Shown: in pieces, positions 25,155 through 34,174 of the stretch
Numbering within the stretch: the first letter of the stretch is position 1
Layout: every line of letters begins with the position of its first letter
Source: Saprospiraceae bacterium
GTDB taxonomy: Bacteria; Bacteroidota; Bacteroidia; Chitinophagales; Saprospiraceae
DNA: 64,000 nucleotides
NCBI GenBank assembly: GCA_013214355.1
Contig: JABSSL010000006.1
Coordinates: 1 to 64,000 of the forward strand
Direction: 5' to 3'
The notes under the pieces: generated by a model
Databases searched by the model: none
What the model was told of the DNA's origin: nothing
The model's input: only the letters and a program-made list of their open reading frames with translations
Made by a program: the position numbers and the translations under genes

Positions 25155-26060
25155 ATGGCTGAAAAACTTTCCCGTCGAGAAGCGATCCGACAAACGACAT
25201 TGGGTGCTGGCGCGCTAGCCCTTGGTGTTCCTTTGTCCTGCACTTCTCCTTCTTCAACTGATGCATCAACTAACGATATGGAACAAACTCCTAAAATGAC
25301 TGCTGCCTATCAACACTCCGTTTGTAAATGGTGTTATGGGGATATTCCCTTGGAAGAATTCTGTGAAAAGATACAGGACCTGGGCATTAAATCCGTAGAG
25401 ATTATAGGCCCTGATGAATGGCCAATTGTTCAAAAATATGGCCTAACCTGTGCCTTAGGAACAGACTCTTTCTTTAGTATTCCGAGAGGGTTCAATGATC
25501 CTGCCACGCATGAAGAATACCTCACCAACTATATCCGGCTGATCGATCAGGCTGCGGATGCTGGCATCCCTAATGTGATTTGCTTTTCTGGGAATCGCAA
25601 TGGAATGGATGATGAGGTTGGTTTGGAAAACTGTGCCGTTGGTTTGGATAAGATCGCTAAGCATGCAGAGAAGAAAGGTGTGATGGTGGTTATGGAGCTA
25701 TTGAATAGCAAGGTGAACCATAAGGATTACATGTGTGACAAAACGCCTTGGGGGGTAAAATTGGTCGACAAAATCGGTTCTCCTAATTTCAAGTTGTTGT
25801 ACGATATCTACCACATGCAAATCATGGAAGGAGATATCATTGCTACGATTAGGGATTACAATGAATATTTCGGCCATTATCATACAGGCGGGGTACCTGG
25901 TCGCAATGAGATCAATGCCACACAGGAACTGAATTACCCAGCTATTATGCGAGCGATCAAAGAGACGGGGTACGATAAGTATGTAGCTCAAGAATACATC
26001 CCTACCTGGGATGACCAGATTGCTGCCTTGGCTGAAGGCATAAAGATTTGCACCGTTTAA
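25155..26060 (+). CDS. Hydroxypyruvate isomerase-like TIM-barrel Tat lipoprotein
   Basis: This 301-aa protein has a Tat signal (SRREAIRQTTLGAGALALG) with a lipobox-like PLSC, then an AP-endonuclease-2-type TIM barrel. Metal-binding candidates are the Glu in VMELLN, the Asp/His pair in LLYDIYHMQIMEG, the His in GHYHTGG and the Glu in VAQEY, as in the sugar isomerase/hydroxypyruvate isomerase family. It likely acts on the keto-sugar made by the upstream GMC dehydrogenase in the periplasm (inference from context). It is separated from subunit 3 by element A and followed by a strong terminator. Confidence 0.88.
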   Translation: MAEKLSRREAIRQTTLGAGALALGVPLSCTSPSSTDASTNDMEQTPKMTAAYQHSVCKWCYGDIPLEEFCEKIQDLGIKSVEIIGPDEWPIVQKYGLTCALGTDSFFSIPRGFNDPATHEEYLTNYIRLIDQAADAGIPNVICFSGNRNGMDDEVGLENCAVGLDKIAKHAEKKGVMVVMELLNSKVNHKDYMCDKTPWGVKLVDKIGSPNFKLLYDIYHMQIMEGDIIATIRDYNEYFGHYHTGGVPGRNEINATQELNYPAIMRAIKETGYDKYVAQEYIPTWDDQIAALAEGIKICTV

Positions 26061-26082
26061 TAGTGCCATCAAATCCATAACT

Positions 26083-26122
26083 GTCCCGTTCAGGCAGCCT
26101 ACTTGGTTGAATTGAACGGGAC
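26083..26122. terminator. Bidirectional terminator
   Basis: A perfect 10-bp stem (GTCCCGTTCA / TGAACGGGAC) lies between the convergent isomerase and NTF2-like genes, with GGTTGGTTTT on the plus side. Confidence 0.75.
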
Positions 26123-26135
26123 GGTTGGTTTTGGC

Positions 26136-26561
26136 CTATCCACCAAATTTGGCGGTCACTAGATCTTGTGCGATCAACCACTTCCCATCGTGTTTTACTA
26201 AGCTCAATAGGTTCCAAAAGTTACCTTTCTCTCCATCCAATACCACTCGTACACTGGCATTAATCCCTTCAGAAATATCGATGGACTCAATAATCACTTT
26301 TCGTTTATCACCGCCAATTTTTTTGGCACCTAGCAGCTGCACATAATCTGCTTTGGAGATAAGGTTCACGGTGTTTTTATCGGGATCATTCCAAACCACA
26401 CGGAAGCTTTCGTGTAAAACAAGCTCAAGCGCCGATACATCCTGATGGTCCCCGGCTTCTGCATAGGCTTGTACTACCGCTCTGATTGAATTAACTTCTG
26501 ATGGGGCAAATGCCACGAGACTGAGTAGGCTAATAGGAATCATTACTAAGAAAATTTTCAT
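26136..26561 (-). CDS. Secreted NTF2-like (putative lumazine-binding) protein
   Basis: This 141-aa protein has a signal peptide (MKIFLVMIPISLLSLVAFA) and one NTF2-like alpha/beta cone (IRAVVQAYAEAGDHQDVSAL, then LHESFRVVW, KWLIAQDLVTAKF) of the kind annotated as putative lumazine-binding in Bacteroidota. The role is unknown. The ATG at 26561 is preferred because a TTG at 26582 overlaps a predicted -7 box. Confidence 0.82.
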   Translation of the reverse strand: MKIFLVMIPISLLSLVAFAPSEVNSIRAVVQAYAEAGDHQDVSALELVLHESFRVVWNDPDKNTVNLISKADYVQLLGAKKIGGDKRKVIIESIDISEGINASVRVVLDGEKGNFWNLLSLVKHDGKWLIAQDLVTAKFGG

Positions 26562-26579
26562 CGTTATCGTTTTTTTATT

Positions 26580-26587
26580 CAAATGTA
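26580..26587 (-). promoter_or_regulatory. -7 box of the NTF2-like gene
   Basis: On the minus strand this reads TACATTTG, matching TAnnTTTG, 18 bp before the ATG at 26561. Confidence 0.5.
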
Positions 26588-26759
26588 GGGTTGACTAAGA
26601 CATCAAGCCATTGTCTTGTTGTCATTGGAGGAGGGGTGTTGTGAATGAGACTTTTTTAGTGGAAAGGCGGATCCAGACTTTTTTGTGGAGCGCTTAGATA
26701 AATCAACCCACAATCTCTATATATTAGCTTACTAGTTGCTACTTAACACCTACTTAGTC

Positions 26760-27665
26760 ATGAGAACAAGCCTAAACCTGCCTCTTTTTGCCTTCCTTAT
26801 TTCTTTCCTTTGTATCCTTGGCTGCGAATCGACTCCCGCTGAAACCATCGATCCCGACTACCTAACTGAAGTGGAAAGCTGGCGTAAGCAGCGCCTCGAG
26901 AACCTAACCAGTCCCACGGGCTGGTTGACGCTGTCGGGCTTGTTTTGGTTGAAAGAAGGGGATAACTATTTCGGTTCGGCAGCAGAAAATCAACTGATTT
27001 TTCCAGGGGAGTATCCCGATAAAATGGGAAGAATTGTGTTGGAGGAAGATTCGGTTTGGATTGAAATTGCTACTGATTTACCGGTGACGGTGGAAGGGGA
27101 GACCATTGGTCAAATAGGATTAAGTGGACTTGAAAATCCAGTAATCTTAGAATACCAAAGCCTAAGTTGGTTTTTATTGAAACGAGGAGGTAAATATGGG
27201 GTTCGTTTACGGGATAGTTTGCATGAAGCGCGCGCACATTTTTCTACGATCGATCATTACCCGGTTCATCCCGATGGTAAGGTCACGGCTAGACTAGTAA
27301 AGAGTGAGAGACCAGATACCTTACTGATGAAAAATGTATTGGATATGGAAATTCCTTATCCAACAGAGGGCAGACTCGTTTTTGAATGGGAAGGGCAAGA
27401 GCGCAGTATCTCTGTCCTAGACGGCGGAGCAGAAGAATACTTCCTCATTTTCGCTGATGAAACTACCGGAACGGAAACCTATCCGGCTGGCCGCTACCTC
27501 TATACTCCTAAGGTAGATCAAGATGGCTTGACCTACATCGATTTCAATACCGCCTACAACCCACCTTGCGCTTTCACCGAATTTGCGACTTGCCTACTGC
27601 CCCCTCCCGAAAACCGAATAGCAGCTGCTATCCGATTCGGAGAGAAGGACTATGGAGAGCATTAG
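26760..27665 (+). CDS. DUF1684 lipoprotein
   Basis: This 301-aa protein begins at the ATG at 26760 with a lipoprotein signal ending in CILGCES. The body matches DUF1684 (VESWRKQRLENL, GWLTLSGLFWLKEG, YGVRLRDS, GRYLYTP, IDFNTAYNPPCAFTEFATC, LPPPENRI, GEKDYG). The domain is widespread in Bacteroidota and actinobacteria but its biochemical activity is not established. It faces the DOMON gene convergently. Confidence 0.88.
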   Translation: MRTSLNLPLFAFLISFLCILGCESTPAETIDPDYLTEVESWRKQRLENLTSPTGWLTLSGLFWLKEGDNYFGSAAENQLIFPGEYPDKMGRIVLEEDSVWIEIATDLPVTVEGETIGQIGLSGLENPVILEYQSLSWFLLKRGGKYGVRLRDSLHEARAHFSTIDHYPVHPDGKVTARLVKSERPDTLLMKNVLDMEIPYPTEGRLVFEWEGQERSISVLDGGAEEYFLIFADETTGTETYPAGRYLYTPKVDQDGLTYIDFNTAYNPPCAFTEFATCLLPPPENRIAAAIRFGEKDYGEH

Positions 27666-27681
27666 CAAGTCAGGGTGATGC

Positions 27682-28161
27682 CTAGAGCTTGACTTTTACA
27701 TGTTGTCGCATCATGCTATGGTGATCAAATTCATCGGCTCTACTGTAGGCGCAAATAAACCAGATTTCATCTCCTGCTTGGAGATCATAGTGGTACTGAT
27801 CTGATGCTTTTTTAGGGACGGAAAACCGAACGGTCGTGCGGCCGTTTTGCTCTTCCCCTACCAGATCGCTCACAGCTATTGTCCCACCTAGTTTTTTAAC
27901 GGGTTGCGGATTACCAAAGCCTACCACATAGAAGTCTTCGGAGGTAACGACTCCTTCTTGCACGGCCGTCATGATTAGATTGGTATGCACGATATCATTT
28001 TTTCGATTAAATCCTAAGGCTACCCAGCCTTCCGTCGGTGCACTCAATTCAAAGGTCCAACAGTTTGCTTCTTCGGTCCAATGAATGTCCATATCTCGGA
28101 CGGTAAGGGATGAGCTAAAACTAATTAGGGGAAGTACGGCAAGCATTGAAAGTGTTTTCAT
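27682..28161 (-). CDS. Secreted DOMON-domain protein
   Basis: This 159-aa exported protein has a short signal peptide (MKTLSMLAVLPLISFSSS) and a single DOMON beta-sandwich (WTFELSAPTEGWVALGFN, NLIMTAV, VGFGNPQP, TTVRFSVP, ICAYSRADEFDHHSMMRQH). DOMON domains bind haem or sugars; a conserved late Met/His cluster (HHSMMRQH) could be the haem ligand region. Stand-alone DOMON proteins are probably periplasmic redox or ligand-binding proteins. Confidence 0.82.
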   Translation of the reverse strand: MKTLSMLAVLPLISFSSSLTVRDMDIHWTEEANCWTFELSAPTEGWVALGFNRKNDIVHTNLIMTAVQEGVVTSEDFYVVGFGNPQPVKKLGGTIAVSDLVGEEQNGRTTVRFSVPKKASDQYHYDLQAGDEIWFICAYSRADEFDHHSMMRQHVKVKL

Positions 28162-28333
28162 TCGCTGTTTTTAAGCAATAATGCATGCAAAGTAGGCCGA
28201 TAACAAATGCCTTGTTGTGAATGGAGTATAGAGGTTGTGAATGGTATAGTCGGATTTGATGGAAGCATTCTTCCTAATCCCAACAGCCAATACCCCATCC
28301 ACAACATGAGCCACTTTTCCTAGTCTAAGAATC

Positions 28334-28345
28334 CCTAAATTTAGG
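28334..28345. promoter_or_regulatory. Palindrome upstream of the LytS-like kinase
   Basis: CCTAAATTTAGG is a perfect 12-bp palindrome flanked by AATC/GATT, 22 bp before the LytS-type kinase start and within the divergent promoter region with the DOMON gene. It may be an operator. Confidence 0.35.
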
Positions 28346-28366
28346 ATTGAGTTCAGGTAGGAATAA

Positions 28367-29467
28367 ATGTCTATGATGAAAATACTTTCTCTCAACAGTT
28401 CAGAACATTTGTTTTTGGACCGAAGGTGGTTGATCTTTTTCTGGCTCACCATCGCCTTAATTTCCACTCAAACGCTATATATCCAGTTGGGGATGCAGGT
28501 GCCCTGGGGGGAAATCTTTATTGTGAAATTAGCGATTTGGTTGTTTTGGGGACTGTATACTCCACTTATCTTGTGGGGAGGTAGGCGTTTTCGGATTGAA
28601 GGTAATAATCACTTTAAAGACTTGATTTTTCATTTGCCTTTTAGCGTTTTGTCGATCGCTATCAATGTTTTCTTTTATGCATTTTTTGCCTGGCTAGTAG
28701 GAGTGGATTCATTTGAGGGCGTACCCTTGCTCAATATTTTTACGGGTTTGTTTGTTGCCCTTTTTGAGTGGTATTTCATCATCTACTGGGCCATTATTAT
28801 TTTGAGTTATGCCTTTGCCTTTTATCGAAGTTTGAAGAGTAGAGAATTGGAGGCGGTTCAATTAGAAGCCCAACTTGTTACCGCACAGTTGCAAGCACTG
28901 AAAATGCAATTACAACCCCATTTCTTGTTCAATACCTTGAATACGGTGGCTTCTTTGGTGAGACAAGATCAGAAGCCTATGGCCGTCGAGATGCTTTCAG
29001 ATTTGAGTAGTTTGTTAAGAACCACCCTCCTTAAAAAAGATGCGCAGCAGGTCAGTCTGGAGGAAGAAATTGCCTTCTTGAAGAATTACTTGGTATTGGA
29101 AAAAAAACGATTTGGAGATCGTGTTCAAGTACAGTGGGATATTGCTGAAGATACCCTGCCTGCACAAATCCCGGTTTATTTGCTGCAGCCAGTGGTGGAA
29201 AATGCCATCTATCATGGCCTATCTAAACAGCTTAAGGCAGAAGTACTCCACATTAAAGCGAGCAAAGAAGGGAAAACCCTAAGACTCTCAGTATACAACG
29301 ACGGTCCAAGTTTACCGGCAGATTTTGACCTTAACTTTACTACCGGTATCGGCCTGAGTAATATCATAGAGCGTTTAAGTCAATTATATGCTGATCAAGC
29401 CGGATTAAGCATTCGTAATGAAGGGCAGGGGGTGCAGGTCAGTATTTTTCTGCCTTATCGCACCTGA
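28367..29467 (+). CDS. LytS-type sensor histidine kinase
   Basis: This 366-aa inner-membrane kinase has four membrane helices in the first about 150 residues (WLIFFWLTIALISTQTLYI, IWLFWGLYTPLILW, VLSIAINVFFYAFFAWLV, WYFIIYWAIIILSYAFAF), a short coiled coil, then the His_kinase domain with the phospho-His in LQPHFLFNTLNTVASL and a HATPase with QPVVENAIYHG and TGIGLSNI. No separate input domain is seen, so the signal is probably sensed by the membrane part. The LytTR regulator follows 18 bp downstream. Confidence 0.93.
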   Translation: MSMMKILSLNSSEHLFLDRRWLIFFWLTIALISTQTLYIQLGMQVPWGEIFIVKLAIWLFWGLYTPLILWGGRRFRIEGNNHFKDLIFHLPFSVLSIAINVFFYAFFAWLVGVDSFEGVPLLNIFTGLFVALFEWYFIIYWAIIILSYAFAFYRSLKSRELEAVQLEAQLVTAQLQALKMQLQPHFLFNTLNTVASLVRQDQKPMAVEMLSDLSSLLRTTLLKKDAQQVSLEEEIAFLKNYLVLEKKRFGDRVQVQWDIAEDTLPAQIPVYLLQPVVENAIYHGLSKQLKAEVLHIKASKEGKTLRLSVYNDGPSLPADFDLNFTTGIGLSNIIERLSQLYADQAGLSIRNEGQGVQVSIFLPYRT

Positions 29468-29485
29468 ATCTAAGCCCGTAGAGAC

Positions 29486-30256
29486 ATGGAAAAGATAAAA
29501 GCCATCATAGTCGACGATGAAGCCCCAGCTCGCGCTAACTTGGAATTGTTGCTAGCGAAGGATACAGAAATTGAAATATTGACAGCTTGTTCGGATGGAA
29601 TATCTGCCATAAAAGCCATCGAATTGCATCAACCTGACCTCATTTTTCTGGATATCCAAATGCCTGAGGTCTCCGGCTTTGATGTCCTGAAGGCCCTCCC
29701 CCTGGCGCAACGTCCTTATGTCATCTTTGTAACGGCGTATGATCAGTATGCCTTGAAGGCCTTCGAGGTTAATGCAGTAGATTATTTACTCAAGCCTTTC
29801 GATGATAAGCGATTCTTTGATGCCATTACAAAAGCCAAGGCGCTGATCCAACAACAAGACCAGCAAGATTTACAGGCTAAATTGGGGGCCTTACTAAAGC
29901 ATCTTGACCAAGATCAGGCTCAAAAATATTTGAAGAAACTGAGTGTTCGGCAGGGGAGTAAGATTTCCTTCATTAAGGTAGAAGATATTGTCTGGATAGA
30001 GGCAGATAATCAGTATGTGAAAGTTCACTTGAAAACGGCCTCACACCTAATGCGTCAGTCCCTGAGTTACCTGGATCAACACCTAGATCCAGCGTCCTTT
30101 TATCGCATCCATCGCTCGGCCATTGTCAATGTCAATCGGATTGAATCGATCGAACCCTACTTCAAGGGAGATTATCATATTCGGTTGGATAATGGAACTG
30201 TGGCCAAGCTATCTAGGCATCGGACAGAAGGACTGAAAGAGCTCTTGAATTGGTAA
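29486..30256 (+). CDS. LytTR-family response regulator
   Basis: This 256-aa regulator has a receiver (VDDEAPAR, phospho-Asp in IFLDIQMPE, Lys in LLKPFDD) and a C-terminal LytTR DNA-binding domain (SFIKVEDIVWIEADNQYVKV, IHRSAIVNVNRIESIEP). It is the cognate partner of the LytS-type kinase 18 bp upstream. It ends 4 bp from the convergent AlkB-like gene. Targets are unknown. Confidence 0.93.
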   Translation: MEKIKAIIVDDEAPARANLELLLAKDTEIEILTACSDGISAIKAIELHQPDLIFLDIQMPEVSGFDVLKALPLAQRPYVIFVTAYDQYALKAFEVNAVDYLLKPFDDKRFFDAITKAKALIQQQDQQDLQAKLGALLKHLDQDQAQKYLKKLSVRQGSKISFIKVEDIVWIEADNQYVKVHLKTASHLMRQSLSYLDQHLDPASFYRIHRSAIVNVNRIESIEPYFKGDYHIRLDNGTVAKLSRHRTEGLKELLNW

Positions 30257-30260
30257 GGCT

Positions 30261-30863
30261 CTACCCTGGTGTATTTTTCTTAAAGCCGAATTGTCTAAAG
30301 GTCAGGTTGATTCTGGCCTTCTTATAACTTGGATCCACGGGGAGACAGTGCTCATACCTTTCCTGACAGTGCTCCCCCATCACCAGCAGACTTCCCTTAT
30401 TCAATATCATTTCATGAATAACACCAGTCTTGATTTCTCTCAATTGGAAATGGCGTTCTTCTCCAAGACTTAGGGATGGGATGACGGTCGTATCACCGTA
30501 AGCTGGCGGATCAGAATGAAAAGCTACGCCAGCATTGCCATCGGGATAGTAAATGCATACACAGAACTGAAACGCTCTTTGTGTCTTCTTTTCGATTCGT
30601 TCCTTTATCAGCTGCAGGGACGCTGGCCAGATCATAGTTTTGCCATAGATAGCTTTAGGAAAAGCATCTTTCTCGTAAAGGGTTTGATCCACGACCGTGA
30701 TCTTCCCGAAGTCAGATCGAAAGTTTTCTCCATTGATGGTATGGTTGATAAAACTATCTGCAATCTGATGCGCTGAGACAAATTCTTGAAATAGATCATC
30801 GGCTTCCTTCGGGCTGAGGAAGTCTTGCCAATAATCCAGGGTACAGTTTAGTGGAAGTCGCAT
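30261..30863 (-). CDS. AlkB-like Fe(II)/2-oxoglutarate dioxygenase
   Basis: This 200-aa protein matches the AlkB-type dioxygenases that oxidatively demethylate nucleic acid bases. Iron ligands are in FHSDPPAYG (His, Asp) and YEHCLP (His); the 2-oxoglutarate-binding Arg is in RINLTFRQF. The ATG at 30863 is preferred over a TTG at 30899, because the preceding HAD gene ends at 30874 and leaves a 10-bp gap. It is the last gene of a kinase-HAD-AlkB row. The substrate, DNA, RNA or protein, is not known. Confidence 0.88.
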   Translation of the reverse strand: MRLPLNCTLDYWQDFLSPKEADDLFQEFVSAHQIADSFINHTINGENFRSDFGKITVVDQTLYEKDAFPKAIYGKTMIWPASLQLIKERIEKKTQRAFQFCVCIYYPDGNAGVAFHSDPPAYGDTTVIPSLSLGEERHFQLREIKTGVIHEMILNKGSLLVMGEHCQERYEHCLPVDPSYKKARINLTFRQFGFKKNTPG

Positions 30864-30873
30864 GATAGTAGGG

Positions 30874-31734
30874 CTACAATTCAGGTGTGGAAAGCGCAAT
30901 GGATTCGCAGATATAGTCTGGCTTAATCCCCATATTCTTGATCAAGGATTTGGCGTTTTTGGGTTGCGTGTTTCCGGAAAGTACTAGCGCTGTATCAATC
31001 CCAAACTTATTTCCACCAATAATATCTGTGTACAGTGTATCGCCGACCATCAGGATTTCATCTTTTCTAATCTGCCGACGTTTTAGCATTTCCTGATAAG
31101 CGTAGATAAACATTTGTCCGTCCGGTTTCCCAAAATGGATGAAGTTTTTGTTTACAATCTTTTCAATCATTTCTGCTAGTCCGCCAATGGCCATGGCCAG
31201 CTCCCCTCTGGAAACCGGATAGGCTACGTCGGTATTGGCCACCACGACTGGAATATTTTTCTTTCGTAGTAGATTAATGCTTTTATTGACGGCGGTGCGC
31301 CAGTCGTAACCTTCATCATCTAGAAAAACCAGGGCATTGATATCATCTAATTCAGCCAAATCAAGATCCTCAATGGAAACTATTTGCAAACCTGTTTCTG
31401 CAATGTAATGTGCAGAGTTTTCAGTACCCACGTAAACCGCTTTGCCATCTCGAACTTTGTATCGTAGATATTCCTGAGCCATCATGCCCGACGAGATAAT
31501 TCTATCTGTTGTGATCTGAGGTAGTCCCAAGTTAGCAAACCCATCTGCCATTTGTCGTGGACTCCGTGAGGCTACATTAGTGAGCATGAGATACTCGATG
31601 CCTGCTTGATCCAGAAATTGAAAAGTATCTTTAACGCCAGCTATCAAGCCACTGTAGTGTTTTACCACTCCGAAGGAATCAAAAAAGATCGCTTTGTAAT
31701 TTTGGGCTACTTCAGCAAAAGTCTTAATCTTCAT
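30874..31734 (-). CDS. HAD-superfamily class IIA hydrolase with altered DxD motif
   Basis: This 286-aa protein has the NagD-like (class IIA) HAD fold: motif I FFDSFGVV, motif II MLTNVASRS, Lys in HFGKPDG, motif III/IV MVGDTLYTDIIGG. The nucleophile Asp is present, but the usual second Asp of DxDG, the general acid, is replaced by Phe (DSFG); related sequences can have Trp there. Phosphatase activity may be changed. The ATG at 31734 is used because the GTG at 31761 would overlap the upstream gene. Tightly follows the APH-like kinase gene (10 bp), so a joint phosphorylation/dephosphorylation role is conceivable. Confidence 0.85.
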   Translation of the reverse strand: MKIKTFAEVAQNYKAIFFDSFGVVKHYSGLIAGVKDTFQFLDQAGIEYLMLTNVASRSPRQMADGFANLGLPQITTDRIISSGMMAQEYLRYKVRDGKAVYVGTENSAHYIAETGLQIVSIEDLDLAELDDINALVFLDDEGYDWRTAVNKSINLLRKKNIPVVVANTDVAYPVSRGELAMAIGGLAEMIEKIVNKNFIHFGKPDGQMFIYAYQEMLKRRQIRKDEILMVGDTLYTDIIGGNKFGIDTALVLSGNTQPKNAKSLIKNMGIKPDYICESIALSTPEL

Positions 31735-31744
31735 TTCGATAGTT

Positions 31745-32788
31745 TTAAAGATCCAAGGCACGGATCAATTTATCTGCATCAAACTCCTTATCTAAAGAAG
31801 GGAAGTAGGTTTCATACGCTTCCTTCTGGAGTTTTGTTGCATAGATTTCATGGAAGAAGTAACGTCCATCTTTGATCACATAATTCAAAATGAAGAAACG
31901 ATACACTTCTTTCATGAAACGAATCTCATCAGCACTTAATGGATTCACTTTGTGATAAGCCTTCAGGAAGAGAATAAAACGATCTTCCATCATCGGACCT
32001 ACATTATAACTGAATACCGTTCGATCGCCAATATCCGACACCACACGGCTTAAGAAATAAAAGTCCAACACTCTAGAGGCCATACGAAACCAGTCATAGT
32101 CCCAACGCGAAAATAACTTCCCACTTCTGGTTACAGAGAAATTCCCAATGTTCCAATCTACAAAAACGGGGATTCGCTCAAAGGATTTGCTATTTAAGCG
32201 TTCAGCGTTTTCAAAGAACAGTTCGCATTGTCTTTTGATTACATCCCCATAAGAACGGTGTTCATATTGTCCAAAATCAGAAGACAGAATTTCCAGCAAA
32301 TGCTCAAGATCCGAGTTTAAGGTTTTCGAGGCGGGAGGTAGGGTATTTTTGACTTGAGCACAAGCCTGGTGGAATTTGGCAAATTGGCCGCCTAGGGTAG
32401 TAATTTGTGTTTCGTCGAGCCGTCGAGGTAACTTTTTATTGATTTTTACGGGTTTGTAAAAGACTACCCAGGCGTCAATAAGATTGTTCTTGAAGCGATG
32501 GACAAATAGTTGATTCCCTTGAATTAAAGATCGTGCTAAGAAGTTTTCAAAAGGATCGGGTAAATTATTGGCTAGGACATTGATGATCGTATGATCCTCT
32601 ACAAAATGTTCGTATCTACCAAAATAGGAGAGTTTGGCAATGACAAAGGTGCCATTGGTAAAGACAACTTTGTACACGTGGTTGGTGGAAACTTTTGCGC
32701 TGATGTCAGAAATAGACTTGATGGCTCGACTAGAGTCATAGGCCATCCACGCATACTTTACGATGGTGGTGAAATCAATAAAATGCAT
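31745..32788 (-). CDS. APH-like small-molecule kinase
   Basis: This 347-aa protein has the protein-kinase-like fold of aminoglycoside/choline phosphotransferases: an ATP-binding Lys in FVIAKLS, a catalytic-loop variant VDWNIGNFSV (Asp and Asn kept) and the metal Asp in WDYDWFR. The usual HxD is replaced by V-D, so the first His is missing. Substrate unknown. It is first of a row with a HAD protein and an AlkB-like protein; a -7 box (TACATTTG) lies 50 bp upstream. Confidence 0.8.
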   Translation of the reverse strand: MHFIDFTTIVKYAWMAYDSSRAIKSISDISAKVSTNHVYKVVFTNGTFVIAKLSYFGRYEHFVEDHTIINVLANNLPDPFENFLARSLIQGNQLFVHRFKNNLIDAWVVFYKPVKINKKLPRRLDETQITTLGGQFAKFHQACAQVKNTLPPASKTLNSDLEHLLEILSSDFGQYEHRSYGDVIKRQCELFFENAERLNSKSFERIPVFVDWNIGNFSVTRSGKLFSRWDYDWFRMASRVLDFYFLSRVVSDIGDRTVFSYNVGPMMEDRFILFLKAYHKVNPLSADEIRFMKEVYRFFILNYVIKDGRYFFHEIYATKLQKEAYETYFPSLDKEFDADKLIRALDL

Positions 32789-32837
32789 AGGTGGTTGCTA
32801 TTGATGGCTAGGTTGTTTTGTTACAATGTTATGATCG

Positions 32838-32845
32838 CAAATGTA
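32838..32845 (-). promoter_or_regulatory. -7 box of the APH/HAD/AlkB row
   Basis: On the minus strand this reads TACATTTG, matching TAnnTTTG, 49 bp before the ATG at 32788. Confidence 0.45.
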
Positions 32846-33047
32846 CAATCTTCTCCAGCAACCACCTATCTCAATTTGGCTTGTTTTCAGCCTGAAAGAC
32901 AAACCTTATGAAGACTCCTGATAGGTATTCCAACTCGACTTCTAGCTAATTCAAGTTTAGGAAAACTCCATTTGATCAAAATCATTGAAGTTGTACCTAA
33001 ATTCTCCCGAGATTAGGTACTAGTTAAAACAAAATACACTAAGAATC

Positions 33048-33992
33048 ATGTCTCAAACTCATATCGTCTTAGGGGCTAGTGGAGCCGTAGGAACGGCTGT
33101 CGTTCAAGCTTTACAGGACAGACAACTGAATGTGATTGCAGTAGCTAGGCGCAAAAAATGGACAGATATTCCTTGTCGGAATGCGGATTTATTAGCGCCC
33201 GAACAAGCTATGGCAGCCGTGCAAGGAGCAACTCATGTCTATCTGTGCGTCGGCTTACCCTATGACAAAACAGTATGGAAGAGAGATTTTCCGCTGATTA
33301 TGAGTAATGTGATGGCAGCTTGCAAAGTAGCGAGAGCTCAACTAATCTATTTGGATAACATCTACATGTATGGTCCTGCTCCATTAGCCATCCCATTTGA
33401 CGAAACACATCCCCAAAGGCCGAGCACAGCGAAAGGAAAGGCGCGCAAGAAAACAACAGATCTACTACTCACCGCCATTGAAAAGGGCGAAATAAAGGCA
33501 CTCGTAGGACGTGCGGCCGATTTTTATGGCCCAGGAGCTGTTAATAGTCCGTTTTATATGTCCTTCTTAGAACGCATGTTACAAGGTAAATCACCACAGT
33601 CTATAGCTATTCCAGGAGTGAAACATACCTATGCTTACGTGCCTGACCTAGGGCGTGCTTTGGTAGCCTTGGCTTTAGAGGACACTGCTTATGGACAAGT
33701 CTGGCATCTTCCGGTAGGAGATCCAATTACGGTTAAAGAAATGCTTGCCTTTTTTAATCAGACTTTCGGCCAGCACTTTACCGTTAGCTTTCTGCCTCCC
33801 ATGATGCGGAAATTCGTTTCACTTTTTACTCCTGTGTTAAAAGAAGTAGGGGAGATGATGTACCAGTATGAGACAGAATATGTAATGTCCTTTGAAAAGT
33901 TTCAGCGCCAATTTCCAGATTTTGAGCTTACTCCTTATCAGGAAGGCGTAGAAGAAACCATCGCCTATTTTCGAGATCTACAAACTCATTAG
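33048..33992 (+). CDS. NAD(P)-dependent epimerase/dehydratase family protein
   Basis: This 314-aa extended SDR has a Rossmann start (IVLGASGAVGTAVVQAL), the NIYMYGP active-site-like region, and a substrate loop FYGPGAVNSPFYM. A Tyr is present in YMYGP with a nearby Lys (AKGKARKKT), but the canonical YxxxK spacing is not obvious, so the reaction is uncertain. Such proteins act on nucleotide sugars or related compounds. It stands alone on the plus strand. Confidence 0.82.
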   Translation: MSQTHIVLGASGAVGTAVVQALQDRQLNVIAVARRKKWTDIPCRNADLLAPEQAMAAVQGATHVYLCVGLPYDKTVWKRDFPLIMSNVMAACKVARAQLIYLDNIYMYGPAPLAIPFDETHPQRPSTAKGKARKKTTDLLLTAIEKGEIKALVGRAADFYGPGAVNSPFYMSFLERMLQGKSPQSIAIPGVKHTYAYVPDLGRALVALALEDTAYGQVWHLPVGDPITVKEMLAFFNQTFGQHFTVSFLPPMMRKFVSLFTPVLKEVGEMMYQYETEYVMSFEKFQRQFPDFELTPYQEGVEETIAYFRDLQTH

Positions 33993-34174
33993 GTTTTCAA
34001 TAAAAGCCAAGGCAAGATATCCGAAATTTCTCCATGGTAGGGCTAGGTAAAAGTTCGGAGATCTGCTGCGCTGCCAATTTGTGGAATTTTTGCTAGGCTT
34101 ACCTACTAAGCTAAGTGGGGAGTATAAACAAAAGGACTATAGCTGTAGTTGTATAGCTGACAACAATAGCCTAT

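Noticed and set aside
25698-26078. 126-aa minus-strand frame opposite the isomerase
   Set aside because: Mirror frame of a well-supported Tat lipoprotein gene.
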